Of a stretch of DNA of 64,000 nucleotides, positions 28,001 to 38,900 are shown one piece after another (position 1 is the first letter of the stretch; every line of letters begins with the position of its first letter). The notes under the pieces were generated by a model. It was not told the origin of the DNA, ran no database searches, and saw only the letters and a list, made by a program, of their open reading frames with translations. The translations under genes and the position numbers were made by a program. Source of the DNA: Hymenolepis diminuta (Eukaryota > Platyhelminthes > Cestoda > Cyclophyllidea > Hymenolepididae); contig CAADRB010000036.1 of the NCBI GenBank assembly GCA_900708905.1, forward strand, positions 1,404,536-1,468,535. Reading direction: 5' to 3'.

Positions 28001-31000
28001 GAAGTGTGCTTCGCGGATAGACAGGTATCAAATCCCAATACATTTAGCTTGGTGACAACCCCGTCCTTATATCTGAGACACAAGAGATATCAGCCCACAT
28101 ATGGAGCTTAATAAACTTAAATTAAAGCTTATAAGCTAATGATTGCAGAACTCGTTCTTTTTCCTCGTTTTCTCTTAATTTTTCTGCTTTGTACTGTGAA
28201 AGACTACTTCAAAATAACCGTTGGTTTTTAAATGCGGCTTATACGCTCAGATCTACTGAAGTGCTCTCTAACTGGACGTATGGAGTCATTCATTTGTCTT
28301 GCTTTTGAGTGATAGACAACAATTTGCTGAACACCTCAATGTACACAATCATGCTTCAATAAGTAGAAGAAATTTCGCAATAAAATGTTGACTCCGTGGA
28401 CTAGCTGCAACTCATCCTCATTTATAATGTTACCAATAGTCTCTGGAATGATCGTCCATAAGTCCTCCAATAGATGTATGTAGATTTAACTTTAAACAAT
28501 TCTGCGAAACCGGATCCAGAACACGGACAGATGCCAAGCCTTGTTATTTTTGATATGGAAAACTTCTTGATCATGGCATATCAGTATAGGCTAAAAATTA
28601 TTTCCACATAACGGAATTCAGGAAACATTTGTGGGGAATTTTTCTGGAAGATACATTTATGTGATAGAGCAACTTTATATCACCGTCGGACTGAATGACT
28701 GCCTGGTTTGTTTAAATCGACCTGTACCAACGCGAAACGGAAAAGATGACCAAGTTAAGGTCATAGCCTGGTATCGCGGAGCCTTAAGCTAAACACAGCG
28801 CTGGTGGAAAATAAGTATATCAAAATTTGCAGAAAATATTTATGCTAGCCTCCACTTTTTGCAGAGAGAAAAAGTTCAAGTGCACATTGGTTCAAATCCA
28901 CTTGAACTTCCAAAAACTTTTAGCATATAAAAAAGCAAAACTTCTTTCCACGTCAGTGAGTGGATATGATTTGGACAACAAAAATGAATCCCACGAAATA
29001 TGACCAGATGATCAAAATGAGACCGGAAATGTCATTGTTTATTGACTTTTCTAAATAAATATTTACAGTCTGAATTTTGGGCCGGCCTGCTAGTAAAATA
29101 TATAAGGCTTTCAGGCGAATTTTTGTGGCGAAAATGCTAGAGTCATGTTCAGATTGAGACCGCCATATGGAAAAGCATTGAAAGACAGATTATTTTATTT
29201 CTCTAACCATGACTGAACTTAGCTATTGCAATTCAGTCACCAATTTCAAGAAAGGAAAAGTTTCAACAATTCATTTTGAGTGATCTTTAGTGAAATCCTC
29301 TGTATTTAATGTGCCTTTGCTCATGGCTTTAAGAAGATACACATTAACCAAAGTGGCTTGGCCAACTATGTGATTAAATCAATCAGTCAACGGGCTCTAG
29401 GCTTACGCAGAAGCCAAGGGATCAAATCATAAAAATATAATTTTGGAACATTTGGATGCTACAAGGTGGGATATACCCTTTATGTGAAAGTGGATAATTC
29501 AATGCTGCCAGAATTTAAATAAAATGGGACTTTTGACATCCTAACCCTATTCTAATAATCCTATTCGACCTCTCACACGATTCAGGCCCTTTAGAATTAT
29601 TTTATCATTTCGCATCTTCAGAGGCTATTCCTGATTAAAAATTGTGCAGGTTTCGACATTTCCATGAGCAATAATAAACATTTCAACAGGTAAAAGACAT
29701 ATTTTCCACAATAGAGCAGTCAGTTTTACGTAAAAAATGGATTTGTTAGCAGAAACAGCTGATTTGATTATTGTTTGTGATGTTGATATGAGAAAGCCTC
29801 GAAGTTTCTAACTGTTTATTCCCACATTCCGACCAAATGCACATTTATGAAATGACATAAATAAATTCGTCCCCTACCGAGATACTGTGCCAAGCACGTT
29901 CTGCTCGAAAATTTATTCACTTTTGGTGAAAAGTAACGGAAAATTCTAACAGCCAAGTCACAGGTCGCGAGTTTGATGTTTAATGGACCTGGAAAATCAA
30001 CAGCATTGAAGGATTCGAGCTTGGTAAAGATTATTCCCATTAAATCAGTACTTCAGTGATTATAGCAACGAGAAGCTGCACAAGCCTATCTTTCAAGAAA
30101 TATTTTTCTGCTATTGTAAAAAAGAGCCACTTATCTTCGACTTTATAACCCAGCCAAACGCTTTCAAAAGATGAAGCCATGAAGATCTTTAAGACGAGGA
30201 GCCAGTAACTGAAAATTCCTGATTTAAGAGCAAAATCCTCAACTTCCGCTGTATTTTTTCTCTGTAAATGCTTCATCGAAAAGTCCCTGTCCAAGAACAT
30301 CTTTCATTTGATCTTCTCGATCAATTAGACCAAACATGTAACAACAAAGCTGAACTCAAGGAATAATGGGATAAGTGCCGTTACCTACTCTTATAATCTT
30401 GTTCAGATTCTGACGTACGCTTACTATCTGAAATTGTTTGCGACCGTCATCTATCACACTCAACGGCAAACTTTAACCTTAGCTTATTGATGTTAAACAC
30501 TTCAAACCAAACTCAAAAAGGCTTCAACATATTCCCTTTTCCTAATAGTATAGCCCATTTTAATCAAATGGGCTAAATGAAGAAATTGCGCGATCAACCG
30601 GCAAGCAATTACATAGCTATATAACCGCCATTGCCCAATATTTTAAATGTGTGCCTTAGCCTAACATTAAACAGATTAGAGCCGGTTTTTGATGTGTTAG
30701 GTTAGGAAAATGTCAGTGAATAAAAATCCTCTTGCATTTATAATATCCAATCAGGGCAATGTTCTTCTCAATATCCTTGGAAGCTAAACTATGTCAAAAT
30801 TTAATGTCCTCGAGTACATCTAAAGCCTGCTATGTCATTTCAAAAGCAATGAACAAATCATTGCTTAAGTTTAATAAAATCTATACTTTCAGCTTCATAT
30901 TTACCAATGATTGTTATTTGAAAACCATATATCTACCTCCATATCGATTCGTTTAAATATTAGTTCAAAAAGTGTAACTCTTAAAATAACAGGCTGATTT

Positions 31001-32303
31001 TCGGCAGAGTTCGCTATCGGAATGTACTCTTTTCGATCGAAAGAATCACAAATATTATTACTTTAACTGTATTTATTTATTGTGTCTTATTATCAGTTGC
31101 AATTTATTTAAAGTGCAATTAATTATGCATTTCCAATTTTCAGTTTCTAATTTATTTGAAATTTATTTTATTATTTAATATGAGTGACGAAAACAATTAA
31201 TGATTTACTTTTTCAATCTACTCACCTGAACCTGCTGAAATAAGAGTTCCATTTTCTGTGTTGGGTGGATTACAGAGAGTGGCTTCAACAAAAGTAAATT
31301 CCAAAATATCCTCTGAGGCCATCTCTCCCTCTGCAGAGGGAGTTTGTTGTAAAACAAGGATTTTATTGCGTCTTAAGGACCTTTCAAACTGAGACGATGA
31401 GTCTTCATCATTGGATTCCCCTAATTCGTCAGTGTCACTGCACGCTGTGACGTAAGCCTCTTCGGCGGATGGAAAAAGTTGACTGTTGACAGTCACAAAG
31501 GAATCCGATTCACTAATCACACTCTCACGGCTCTTTAACGAAGTTCGGGAGAATCTTAATCCGTCGAGGTCATCAGATCGGGATTTATTGAGGGCAGAAT
31601 GAGCAGAGCCAGAACGCTCAACCAGCATTTCGCCCAGAGAGTGCTTTGAAGGAAGACCAATGATTGTATCACATGATGCCCTAACAGCTGGTTGGGCATA
31701 AGAGCAGTCAGCTGATTTCATATCTTCTGAGGTCGATATTGAGGTGTCAGTACTGTCCTCTTGTGAGTTCTCCTCTATTGTTGGCAATGAATGCAAGCTC
31801 CTTATCAGAGAAATTCCTCTTTCCTGAATCCCTTCTTCTTCCTCTTGAGATATGTGAGGATCTTGTTCAGTATCAAGGATTACATCATTCAAGGAGATTA
31901 TATTACTGGTTTCTCCGAAAGTGGGTGAACCAGGAGGTGAATCTTCACCTCGCAGGTCTGATGGGGATCGCCAAGACTTCTGAAAGGTGGTATTATCCAT
32001 TGGTCGATCGAAATCATCCTCATCATCAAAGGGTTCAAGAGATGTATGGGATCCAAGACCCAGGTTCTGATAAGCCCTTGGTCTGCTATCAATTTGAAGA
32101 ACATAATCCCTACTGCCAGATTCATGAATAACTGGTTCTTCTGTTCGAAAAGCCTTTCGTAGAGCCGGACGAGGAGAGGGAATTTTCTCACTAAGAGCAT
32201 CAATATCTCGACGTACAGATTTGAGTAATACTTCCATAGACTCAAGTCTGGCTTCGCTTTCTTGAAGCCATACTTCTTCTGGCGATAGGGGCCTTTCCGT
32301 CAT
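683..32303 (-). CDS. ajm-1: AJM1-like apical junction protein with MYND-type zinc finger (long isoform, 4 exons)
   Basis: The gene is reconstructed from exons 31226-32303, 19821-19855, 13633-14068 and 683-4065. All junctions are GT-AG, with phases 1, 0 and 1 that join in frame to 4932 nt, predicting 1643 residues. Residues 1-40 form a charged helix that could be a coiled coil. The next roughly 1200 residues are Ser/Pro-rich, acidic in patches and probably disordered. A zinc finger follows at about residues 1315-1361 with spacing C-x4-C-x16-C-x2-C-x4-C-x3-C-x7-H-x3-C, which is MYND-like. A conserved-looking alpha/beta region then runs to the end. Apical junction molecules are epithelial junction scaffolds, so that role is inferred from family resemblance judged by eye. 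The introns are about 11.4, 5.8 and 9.6 kb. The gene model is firmer than the family name; it could be another MYND-finger scaffold. Confidence 0.6.
1532..1672 (-). other. MYND-type zinc-finger coding segment
   Basis: The translated cysteine/histidine spacing is C-x4-C-x16-C-x2-C-x4-C-x3-C-x7-H-x3-C. From the second CxxC onward this is canonical MYND; the first pair is x4 rather than the usual x2, and the gap before the second pair is long. MYND fingers are protein-interaction modules binding two zinc ions, and all eight ligands are present. Lysine and arginine flank it, and the downstream sequence resumes a folded-looking domain. Confidence 0.75.
4155..4400. promoter_or_regulatory. GC-rich intronic island just upstream of the last exon
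   Basis: This stretch is clearly more GC-rich than the surrounding intron and carries CCAAT-type pentamers in both orientations (GGCCAATAAGG near 4274, and GCCATTGGC near 4309, which reads GCCAATGGC on the minus strand). It lies 90-330 bp upstream of the last exon. It could be an enhancer or a weak additional promoter for a form starting at the ATG at 4051, or an old repeat. No clear TATA box is in register. Confidence 0.3.
5292..5317. repeat. (AAAT)n simple repeat
   Basis: Six imperfect tandem units of AAAT within the intron. Confidence 0.8.
6611..6910. repeat. Degenerate tandem/LTR-like repeat region
   Basis: A short hairpin at 6621-6640 has 7-bp arms CGGGTCA and TGACCCG with a 6-nt loop. 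It is followed by two imperfect copies of a roughly 60-bp unit sharing TTGGTCTA...GTTCATT...TCCAAT...ATGTG (about 6769-6805 and 6825-6860). This resembles a worn LTR or satellite remnant, but no flanking target duplication was found by eye. Confidence 0.3.
7859..8042 (+). CDS. Coding-like island in the AJM1-like intron (possible nested exon)
   Basis: The island has an open plus-strand frame of about 61 codons with GC-richer, coding-like composition. It ends at a good donor (TTCA followed by GTAAGT at 8043). The translation contains FSTKGPMLLVYTRW followed by NDSLNGLG, which faintly recalls the end of a CUB domain, but only one such strand is visible. No good acceptor precedes it; a TGA lies just upstream of the ATG. 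It may be an exon of a nested plus-strand gene, a pseudogene fragment, or chance. Confidence 0.22.
8832..9012 (+). CDS. Coding-like island in the AJM1-like intron (possible nested exon)
   Basis: This is a GC-rich plus-strand frame starting ATGGCTGG in a reasonable start context. It encodes a hydrophilic Ser/Arg/Lys-rich stretch and meets candidate donors at 9013 (GTGGGT) or 9017 (GTGAGC). A CAG just upstream (8825) could instead act as an acceptor entering in phase 0, but it lacks a pyrimidine tract. No family is recognised. The island also carries a CCAAT pentamer (ACCCAATCAG near 8904), so it might be regulatory. Confidence 0.22.
9711..9902 (+). CDS. Coding-like island in the AJM1-like intron (possible nested terminal exon)
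   Basis: The sequence ACTAATGCAG at 9701-9710 is a plausible acceptor. The phase-0 frame behind it is open to TAA at 9902 with natural-looking codon and residue composition (about 63 residues, Lys/Glu-rich). The island at 8832 does not join to it in this frame through any visible donor, so an intermediate exon would be needed or the islands are unrelated. No family is recognised. Confidence 0.22.
   Translation, partial: GIWNEPEKLSHSLNPADNLYFDTILIHTLEGMRDRALFKTDVAKKEISHNYQKQYERGKKVLV
12004..12142 (-). CDS. ajm-1: Alternative first coding exon of the AJM1-like gene
   Basis: ATG at 12142 opens a frame of 46 codons plus one base, ending at a donor (CCG followed by GTAAGC at 12003). Phase 1 matches the last exon exactly, joining through an Asp codon to give a 1173-residue short isoform. 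It cannot be an internal cassette of the long isoform. The only visible acceptor (TTTAG before 12134) leads exon 3, which ends in phase 1, into the wrong frame, whereas exon 3 splices in frame directly to the last exon. The encoded start (MFRPSKSYPTHPLDIPEG) is basic and hydrophilic with no signal peptide. The promoter-like block immediately upstream supports its use as a first exon. Confidence 0.55.
12198..12268 (-). promoter_or_regulatory. Internal promoter: three CCAAT boxes and a TATA-like box
   Basis: Reading the minus strand there are CCAAT boxes at 12268..12264, 12239..12235 and 12222..12218, then ATATAT at 12203..12198. The TATA-like box is 56 nt before the ATG of the alternative first exon, leaving room for a short 5' UTR. 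CCAAT elements are bound by NF-Y in animals. Spacing and orientation are those of a classical RNA polymerase II promoter; activity is inferred. Confidence 0.5.
12269..13632 (-). other. Intron between exon 3 and the internal promoter
   Basis: AT-rich, with no coding-like frame longer than chance and no clear repeat seen. Confidence 0.55.
13633..14068 (-). CDS. ajm-1: AJM1-like gene, exon 3 (long isoform)
   Basis: The acceptor is TTTTTTAATAG before 14068 and the donor is GATG followed by GTAAGT at 13632. It enters in phase 0 and leaves in phase 1 (436 nt). The product begins with a very basic stretch (KTVRRRALRKRQ), then an acidic run of Glu and Asp and a Ser-rich segment. This looks like a disordered linker with a possible nuclear-localisation-like or membrane-binding basic patch. 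It joins in frame both to the upstream micro-exon and to the last exon. Confidence 0.75.
14069..19820 (-). other. AJM1-like intron (5.8 kb)
   Basis: AT-rich. Several short open frames (for example 15692-15946, 16884-17162, 18016-18306) have no splice support, no domain and AT-driven composition, and are treated as chance. A 13-bp-arm hairpin lies at 19129-19162. Confidence 0.55.
19129..19162. repeat. Perfect 13-bp inverted repeat with an 8-nt loop
   Basis: The arms are CTAGAGATTAATT (19129-19141) and AATTAATCTCTAG (19150-19162), separated by eight A/T bases. The match is perfect and stops at the arm ends. It may be a hairpin-forming element or the core of a small inverted-repeat transposon relic. 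Confidence 0.85.
19821..19855 (-). CDS. ajm-1: AJM1-like gene, 35-nt micro-exon
   Basis: A strong acceptor (TTTTATTCTTTCAG) and a strong donor (GACAAG followed by GTAAGT) flank just 35 nt. Exon 1 leaves one base, and 35 nt restores phase 0, which is exactly the phase exon 3 needs. The exon encodes GKSAGKPDNSDK. Without it exon 1 (phase 1) would not read exon 3 correctly, so it is needed for the long frame. Confidence 0.7.
19856..31225 (-). other. First AJM1-like intron (11.4 kb)
   Basis: AT-rich DNA with AT dinucleotide tracts (near 24883-24900) and an 11-bp inverted repeat at 28872-28909. No coding exon is supported. A weak LINE-like tail near 23610-23740 was considered and rejected. Confidence 0.55.
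28872..28909. repeat. Perfect 11-bp inverted repeat
   Basis: The arms are AAGTTCAAGTG (28872-28882) and CACTTGAACTT (28899-28909), with a 16-nt loop. Pairing does not extend cleanly beyond the arms, so it is shorter than a usual pre-miRNA stem. Confidence 0.8.
31226..32303 (-). CDS. ajm-1: AJM1-like gene, exon 1 (long isoform)
   Basis: The exon opens at ATG 32303 with a purine at -3. It runs 359 codons plus one base to the donor TTCAG followed by GTGAGT at 31225. The first 40 residues (MTERPLSPEEVWLQESEARL, then a Leu/Val/Arg-rich helix) look like a short coiled coil. The rest is Ser/Glu/Asp-rich with many Ser-Pro sites and is probably disordered and phosphorylated. An AG directly before the start (CTCTCTAAAG) could be a cis- or trans-splice acceptor. 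A candidate upstream exon is listed separately. Confidence 0.8.
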
Positions 32304-32559
32304 TGCTTTAGAGAGGTAGAGAAAGCTTTAGAATCAGTTGATTTGTGTCATATGGCCAGATGTGATTATGGTTTTTATTGATTACTGTTGGCGTAAAATA
32401 GGTGCAACGGAAGTGTGTCTATCAAAATGTAATCATGGACGTGAAGATAAAGCACATGCGTGCAGTTATGAATGAGTCACTCTGGTTGCCTGAGCGCCGT
32501 CGCCGACTACGACACGCGCGTGCGTGAAAACAGGTACACTTACGCACACATTTAGGCAA

Positions 32560-32660
32560 GTGAGGTGACAGCCAATAGCTTTCATGAATTCATTTGTGGC
32601 GTCGATTATTGGTCAACGCGAGGTTAACGGCGAAAGGCAGGTATGACGTGATTGGATTGC
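32560..32660 (-). promoter_or_regulatory. Promoter-like CpG-rich region upstream of the long isoform
   Basis: The region from about 32460 to 32660 is CpG- and GC-rich against its surroundings. It carries CCAAT on the minus strand at 32655..32651 and 32612..32608, and on the plus strand at 32572-32576. It lies 260-350 bp upstream of ATG 32303. No clear TATA box was seen. Alternatively part of it is a first intron. Confidence 0.4.
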
Positions 32661-32706
32661 TGGCAAGGTCGACACGTTCTCGCCACTTCTGATAAGCAGA
32701 CTTAAC

Positions 32707-32923
32707 CATAGAGTCGCCTATCATCTACTGCTGAAAAATAAATCTGTTGTAACATAGCCATTTTAGGTAGAGAACTAGTTTTTGGGGATTTAGAGTCAAA
32801 ATCACTGTCAAAACTCCTCTTCAGTTTAGAAATTTTTTGCAAGAGCTGACGTCGGACTAGAATTGCTTGAACTACTATGAGAATACATTTATGTGATTCG
32901 CTGAGGTATGTGAAAAATGTCAT
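32707..32923 (-). CDS. Possible extra 5' exon of the AJM1-like gene
   Basis: An open minus-strand frame with coding-like content (RRQLLQKISKLKRSFDSDFD) ends at TATG followed by GTTAAG (32706). If spliced to the AG just before ATG 32303, it joins in frame through an Ala codon. Against it, the donor is unusual and the intron would contain the CpG-rich promoter-like block. No start-proximal evidence is visible. Confidence 0.22.
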
Positions 32924-35900
32924 CCAGAAGACATCCTGAGTTGTGTAATCAGTTCTAAGATGTATAAAATTGTTAAGCTTGTGAATTATCGATAAAATTT
33001 TTGGTACTAAATTGTAAAGAGAGAAAATAAACTTGGAAAATTCTGGTGTGAGCTTTCTTGTACTCCCAGATGAGTTCGATTAGATTTGTGAAATGCGAGG
33101 TTATTAAAATTCAAATGAAAGCTAAACATTCATTGCTGAAAACTGTCATTTAGTACAGTTATCGCCCAATTTGAATCCTCCCAAAAAATTTTAAGACACG
33201 ACGGTTTCAATTGCAATTAGACCAATATCGATATCAGGGTTATTTCACTTCTCCTGTCCTCTATAAGTGCACTATTAAAAACTGCATACCCAAACCGTAT
33301 CTTGATATGACCTTTTGGTAAAATGCACTAAACATTTACATCAAAAAGATGGTCCTCGACTTTCAAAATTTCGTACCCAATAAAATTTTCCGCTCAGGAG
33401 TCTTCAACAAAACTATAATTAAAACTGATGAGGTCAAACAAACTTAAAGAGGTTCCGATAACTATCTGGTTCAAGAGAAATCATCAGTTACTTTGGGGTA
33501 GAGAGAGAATATAAAATGGAATTTTTTGATCCTGGAAAGTAAAGCAGACGGATAACTTGCATCTTAGAACCGATTCTAAACGTGAGTGAAGAGACTCTGG
33601 CTTAAATCATCAAGATGAATATTTTGAATTTCGTTTTTATTACATAACATTTATAGCATAATAACCCGAACTCAATAATAATACGAGGTAAAGCAAGCTT
33701 CAACGATTTTATCAAAATTCTGCAAAGCACATCTTAACAACCATATAAATTTCAGGAACAGTTTGCAATAAATTGTCAATCTGATTTTCCTCGGATAAAA
33801 ATCATTCATTTTATTCAACACTAATATACAAATAACCAATCTTTTAAACATCAGCAATTCCAGATGACCGCTTTCTTCTGCTTGCAGACAAATTCGAACA
33901 TCATAATGATTTAATTAATTAAATAAATGTACAAAACCGGCGTTCAATATAAATTTTGACTCAACAATCTTAAATAATAATACCGAATTCATTACTTATC
34001 TCAGGCAAAGCTGGTGTAAGTAACAAAGAAGTGCTGTTCAGTAGCCAGTAAATCTTCGAATTCCACTAGTCCCCCTCCCACCGGTAAATGTAATATCGAA
34101 GATTATGAATCTCCATGCCAAAATTATATTCTTAATTCAATCATATACCGATTAATAGGTCCAGTCAAAAGGACTTGAAAAATGGTAAATCTGCTAATCA
34201 CAATTTTGCATGAAGCAGCTCTGATTTCAAGTAAATCTACTCAAATTATTTCACTGAGTTAGGGTAACTGGAAAAAAATAACCTTTCTCAAATCAGAAAA
34301 CGTAAATTGAGCTAGATCAGTGGTGCATTGAACTTTGAAGAATGACTTGAAGATGAGGTATATGTTATATATGCAAAGTTGTTTATGTATGAGGAAATTG
34401 CGGGAACAAAGGATTAGGGAGTGAGACTTGGTAACAGTAGAATTCCCAACGCGTTGTGGGGATGGTAACCTGAATAGATAGATTGAGTGTTCGGGTGAGC
34501 AATGGTGATAATGACTTTCTCAGCACAATGTGGAAAATTAGCCCACATCGATCGACTGAATTGGCTGTGTGAGAGTTCGTTGCTCTCTTAAATAACTTAT
34601 TATCAGATAAAAATTAATCTACTTAGAACCAGGAGACCACTACAAAGTTCTTAATTACAATAAATAAAAGGCCATTTGGCATAAAAATTGCGACCAAGTT
34701 GTATATTATCTTTAAAGAAAGAGGAAGTACATGAATGTACCCGAAAGGAGGCATGCAATCCTTTTGCACGACCTAACGCGTGTGAATGGATGTTAGCAAT
34801 TTTTGAATGTTAGTCTGTCACGATATGTAATCTACACACAAAAGTACCTCTCGTGAGGGGAAAATTTATCTGGCAGCACAGTTTTAACCTTATATTTAAA
34901 ATAAAATGTTGTAGAATCTTGCTTTACGCAAAATAACTGCTTTGGCAACACGATCCAAAATCAAAGCGTGTTTAGTGCTTAACCTCTGAATAATAAAAGT
35001 TCTTTTAATAGGGGGGGAGATTCGATTATTATATTTTTTGATATTTTTAACTCCCATGCCCATTTTAGAAAATAGTTTTAAACGCACGTCTTGGGTAGAG
35101 GAGTGACATCACGGAGTCTGCCCGGTGAGAAACTCGAAGTTTATCACCCTCTCCGTCAACTTGATATAACCAGTATGACAAGCCATTCCGCTTACTAGTA
35201 GGCACTGAATTACTCCTGTTTTTGTAGATCAGCAGACCGCCATCAATGTATTTTGTAAAGCAATTACATTTTGTTCAACTTGAGATCGAAATTTTGAGTC
35301 TTATCTTCAACTTCTCGATTTGTGTTGCGATATATCAACGTTATATAATTGAAATTTAAAACAAATTGATAACATACAGTTACCCTAATATCATTGAACA
35401 ATCTATGACGGTGAATGCTCTGAGTTTTCAATTTATATGAGATTCAATTAGGAGTGTTGCAGAATTTCGGTTGTCCTAAGCAGAGAATTTAAAATAGCTC
35501 CACCTTAGGAGACAACGGCATGTGATCAAGATATCTTGCTAATTTTTTGCGTTTTCAAACTTCATTATAAACAAGATGGGAAAGAGGCAGAGACTAGGAG
35601 TGGGGACTCATTTACTCAAAATTTTATTGCCCAAGGCAAGGCAAGAATTTTTTACAACTCTTCGGCGTGGGCAAGCATCCGAAAAGCAGAAAACGTTAAA
35701 GAAGTTTAATGTGTATTGAGAGAAGGGAATCAAGCTAAATTTAGTGCATCAAAATTTCGCGAATGAATTAATATTCGCAATGTTGTTATTCGGAGTCCAA
35801 ATCGGATAGTTTGGGAGCGTTCACTCGATTACGCTAAGGTTACACTCGATGTATTCCTAAGTTCATGTCTCATACAACAAACTTTCTATTTTTTGGACTT

Positions 35901-38900
35901 CTACGCTCAGACTTGAATATGTAAGACCAATAGTGAAGAATCTATCTCGGCTAATATTCAGTTTAGACATTTTGCCATTTGCTGTCGTTGCATACGATTA
36001 GCACTTCCTACTGCTAATGTCTCTTGTGGAAAATAGGAAAATGGCTGTATTTTCAGGGATCTGTGTAACCAAGCTCAATAGCGGAAGAGGATTTTCCATG
36101 AAATCTTCTGTGTCCTGGAAATCCTATTCATTTGCAAGACCTTCAGTTCAGAGTCAACAATAAATCAATTATTTAAGTTGACAAAAAGGAATAATATGTT
36201 GTGGATAATTTTAGTTCTTGTCATGATTTGCACTAGAGTACATGTAAAGGCGTTCAATGTTATGTTTTTTAAGTATTAATGGAGAATTTTATTTCACTGA
36301 ATCATTCTCAATTATTTATAATTAACCATTATTCATACTAAATCAAACCTCATTAATAAGAATTAATTAGGATGGAGTGTCAATAAACCAACATTGCTAT
36401 CAAAAGTTTATTCTATTAGAAAGGTTACAATTAAGGAGTTCCTTACTTCAGGACAGAGACAATTGCATTTCCGAAGAGCTACAAACTTCATTGCAGAAAA
36501 ATAGAAAAAGACAAGGATTTCTGGCTTGTAGTTAGTAAATTAAATAAATTTTGTGTGGAACAGAAAACAAGAAAATTGATGAACAATTTAAGGAAAGGTG
36601 AATGAATAATAAGTATCTGGAGAAGCAGAAAAGTGAGAAAAATCGATATGAAACTCATATATTTCCGTTTATTACCAAAGACAGAATACAATAAACTAAT
36701 CGGAAAAGTGGATGTATAGCTACAGCAGAGGGAAAATAGTTTTGGGAAAGAGTAAGGAGGTTTAATCCATTGGATTCGGCTAATTACTTCTGCTCTTCTC
36801 AGCCCGAAGAATGCTGCCGCTTTTTCAAACTATTTTTTGAAGGGCTCGTACTAAAACCGACGTCAAAATTAGGTATAGCATTTGATATATGGTGTTTTAA
36901 TCATCTTTGTATTTTGTAAGACGAAAAACAACCGGAAAATGAACACTGGAAGTCCTAGCTGCAGTGGAACAGTGGTTATGTCAATAGAACAAGAGCATTA
37001 CTTTCCTTTCCGCGAAAATTCGAATAGATTTCATAGATTCGTATTTCACCATTCTCGCTCAAATTCCCTTAATATGGGATTTACGGAGTTAAAGGTAGGA
37101 ATTGACGTTGATGACTGTTTTAGCCAAGAAGGCTCATTCAAGCCAATGACGTCTTTGGGGTCCTGATCGATTTGCCTTAGCCATGACTTTGGTAAGCTTT
37201 CTTTTCGTTCTCTTTAGAATCGCAAGATTTATTTTTATGTAATCACCGGTAAACTACAAGGTTACTAAAACTCCATCAAATTTAAAAATTCGAAATAAAA
37301 GCAAGCTAAATAAGGAAAAAATTCTGAAAATCGAAAATTTTTTTCTTTTTCTTTTTCCAGTTAATATATTGTTTGGTCATCTGAAATGTTCAAGATGCTA
37401 TCAAATCACACAAATTAGCTGCTTAATTACTTAATGATATTAGGAAAGATTCCAGTAGAGAACGTGTATAAGTTATAGGTACTATCCCAAAATACCACCT
37501 ATATGTTGAGATAATACACAACCGCCCCTAATAATTTATATATTGTGAAAAGGAAAATAGAAACGGGAAGTATCTGTGCATATATTTTGATTTCCATTTA
37601 TTATCATTTACCACTAGCTATACTAACAGTATTTCTGTGTTTATTTCATCGTCTCCATAACTTTTTTATGATTAATTGATATCTGTATAATCAATGTTAT
37701 TATTAAGCTTTGTCACCACAGGAACAACAACGCGTATGCTTATAAATAACCTAGGTTTATCACTCAGATATTGTTGCGACTGCGGTAGCTCAGATCCAGT
37801 AGGAAGAATGGAGCAGAAACTGTAACTATAATAATGATTCCTTTATTACCAAAATATATTTGTCCATAGATATTCGGATACGTAAGAAATGACTGGCTAC
37901 CCGACTAGGCCATAACTGCAACAGTGGAGAAATTGAAAATCCAGGCGAACCGGAGGAGATTCAATAAGCGATAATCTTGTGCACAAGGCACGAAGTCTGA
38001 GAAATGAGCTCAAGTGAACCGAAAATATTGGATTCGATTTTCTTAACCAGTTTAACTGAAAACCTTTTTGCATCTCTTAGACTATATTAGGAAAAGTTAC
38101 AGAATAGTGCTTGTATGAATTAAAAGTAAGCCTCGGAAATACCATATTTACGACGAAATATTTGACTGCCCATTAATTTGCAAACAGAGAGCTAAAAAGT
38201 CCGTAAACTAGATATGCGAATATTGTGGAGTGTTAGTGGTTTTGTAAATATTAAATATTATTTAATAACCACTGCTAGAAATTCAACTAAATAACTGTAT
38301 AATCGGAACTCCTGTGATTACCTTCGCCGTTTAGATAACCCTTTAATATCAGCAAATATCCCTATATTCAGACAACATAATGACCATACAGATACAAATT
38401 AGTCCAGATCTAGAAAGAAAAAGAGAGAAGATCTATAACTCAGGCAAAGCTTTCTCTTTGAAGCTTTCATAATTATTTTAAAGGGATCATAAAAAGGCTG
38501 CAAAATATGTGACTGTCTAGACGATCTTCTCTTTTTAAAAATGCAGTCAGTTAAACTATTCATACCTCAACTTAATCTTACGGAAACACCTACAAAAGGC
38601 AGCTTACTTCGTTAATGTCATAAAAGGATGTTAAAATGGTGTATTGTAAAAGTGTATCGAAGCCACATAATTTTCTATTTCCGACCCCATGACGGAACGA
38701 GGTTTTCATGTTATTATGCTATTCATTTTTCCATCATTGGTTATATGACCTTTGAAATACCTGGAATACCAAACCCAGCTGAATAAAGGGGAAGAATGCA
38801 GAAATTCTATACCTGTTATTAACATTTCAGTGTTGCATACATTTTCATATGATTGACAATTGAAAATAAAACCACCACAAAATTGATAACACTATTTTTC

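Noticed and set aside
34444..34460. Short palindrome CAACGCGTTG
   Set aside because: Ten bases only, no associated structure; expected by chance in 64 kb.
36935..37166. Plus-strand open frame starting MNTGSPSCSG
   Set aside because: Slightly coding-like but no splice support, no domain and no neighbouring exons; not strong enough to call.
37781..37810. tRNA A-box-like string TAGCTCAGATCCAGTAGG
   Set aside because: No matching B box or cloverleaf downstream.
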